Assembly (NCBI GenBank): GCA_900552975.1
Contig: UWSL01000085.1
Coordinates: 1 to 6,409, forward strand
Reading direction: 5' to 3'
DNA: 6,409 bases
From: an uncultured Mycoplasmatota bacterium
GTDB lineage: Bacteria; Bacillota_I; Bacilli_A; RF39; UBA660
The notes under the pieces were generated by a model. It did not search any database and had not been told where the DNA came from. It saw only the letters and a program-made list of their open reading frames with translations. Positions 6,260 through 6,409 of this stretch are shown here, piece after piece (the stretch's first letter is position 1; each line of letters starts with the position of its first letter). Made by a program: the position numbers and the translations under genes.

Positions 6260-6267
6260 CACCTCCT
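6260..6267 (-). promoter_or_regulatory. Orphan consensus Shine-Dalgarno on the minus strand
   Basis: On the - strand AGGAGGTG lies just after the stop codon of the right-edge gene, in the position expected for the next gene of a leftward operon. A GTG follows 6 nt later (6253-6251) but opens only a 34-codon frame wholly antisense to the 72-residue gene, with unconvincing composition. The site therefore appears to lack its gene. Confidence 0.45.
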
Positions 6268-6268
6268 G

Positions 6269-6409
6269 CTATGATATAGTTTTTCTTACCTTTTTAGCTT
6301 TTTTCCAATGTTTTTCTATAAATTTGTCAAATTCTTCTCTATCATTGTCATCCATATTATTTCTCATTTCAACAAGATTTTCATCTGTAATTGGATTTGT
6401 AATTACATA
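6269..6409 (-). CDS. Unknown protein, C-terminal 46 residues (5' end outside window)
   Basis: Read from the right edge leftwards, the frame is open for 46 codons and ends in TAG at 6271-6269. The visible part begins YVITNPITDENLVEMRNN, is rich in acidic residues and Asn in the middle (MDDNDREEFDKFIEKHW), and ends in a basic KKAKKVRKTIS tail. This composition is protein-like and is followed by a consensus SD, which supports real coding and a leftward operon. Too little is visible to name a family. The charged helical stretch and basic tail would suit a nucleic-acid-binding or small regulatory protein, but that is a guess. Confidence 0.6.
   Translation of the reverse strand, partial: YVITNPITDENLVEMRNNMDDNDREEFDKFIEKHWKKAKKVRKTIS

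Overview
The window is very AT-rich (by eye well over 70% A+T). Its coding style and strong Shine-Dalgarno (SD) signals suggest a low-GC member of the Bacillota, most like the uncultured gut Bacilli/Mollicutes-related lineages (RF39-type). The genes read cleanly with TGG as tryptophan, and the one TGA terminator looks genuine because reading through it gives implausible sequence. This argues for the standard bacterial code rather than the Mycoplasma code. Organism assignment is inference only.

Left part (1-2150): the mobility module of an integrative and mobilizable element. The 3' end of a large serine recombinase enters from the left edge. It is followed by a gene-free stretch of about 190 bp that is densely packed with inverted repeats, then by a complete MobV/Pre-type relaxase with its own strong SD and an intrinsic terminator that contains its stop codon. 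The hairpin-rich stretch sits where MobV elements carry oriT. The simplest reading is recombinase (excision and integration), oriT, then relaxase (nicking and transfer).

Middle part (2141-4350): a leftward transcription unit with its own extended -10 promoter. It encodes a large uncharacterised protein of about 648 residues. A putative 24-codon micro-ORF overlaps the end of that gene by 8 nt and has its own SD. The hairpin at 2106-2141 probably terminates transcription from both sides. Upstream lies an intergenic region with mutually exclusive inverted repeats and a second two-way terminator.

Right part (4403-6409): a leftward lipoprotein gene with a clear lipobox diverges from a rightward two-gene operon. 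The first operon gene fuses a transglutaminase/cysteine-peptidase-like domain to a GNAT acetyltransferase domain; the second is a 72-residue unknown. At the right edge is the C-terminal end of a leftward gene, followed by a consensus SD with no credible gene behind it, which may mark a rearrangement junction. The most interesting items are the multi-hairpin segment before the relaxase, the large unknown protein with its micro-ORF, and the peptidase-like/GNAT fusion.
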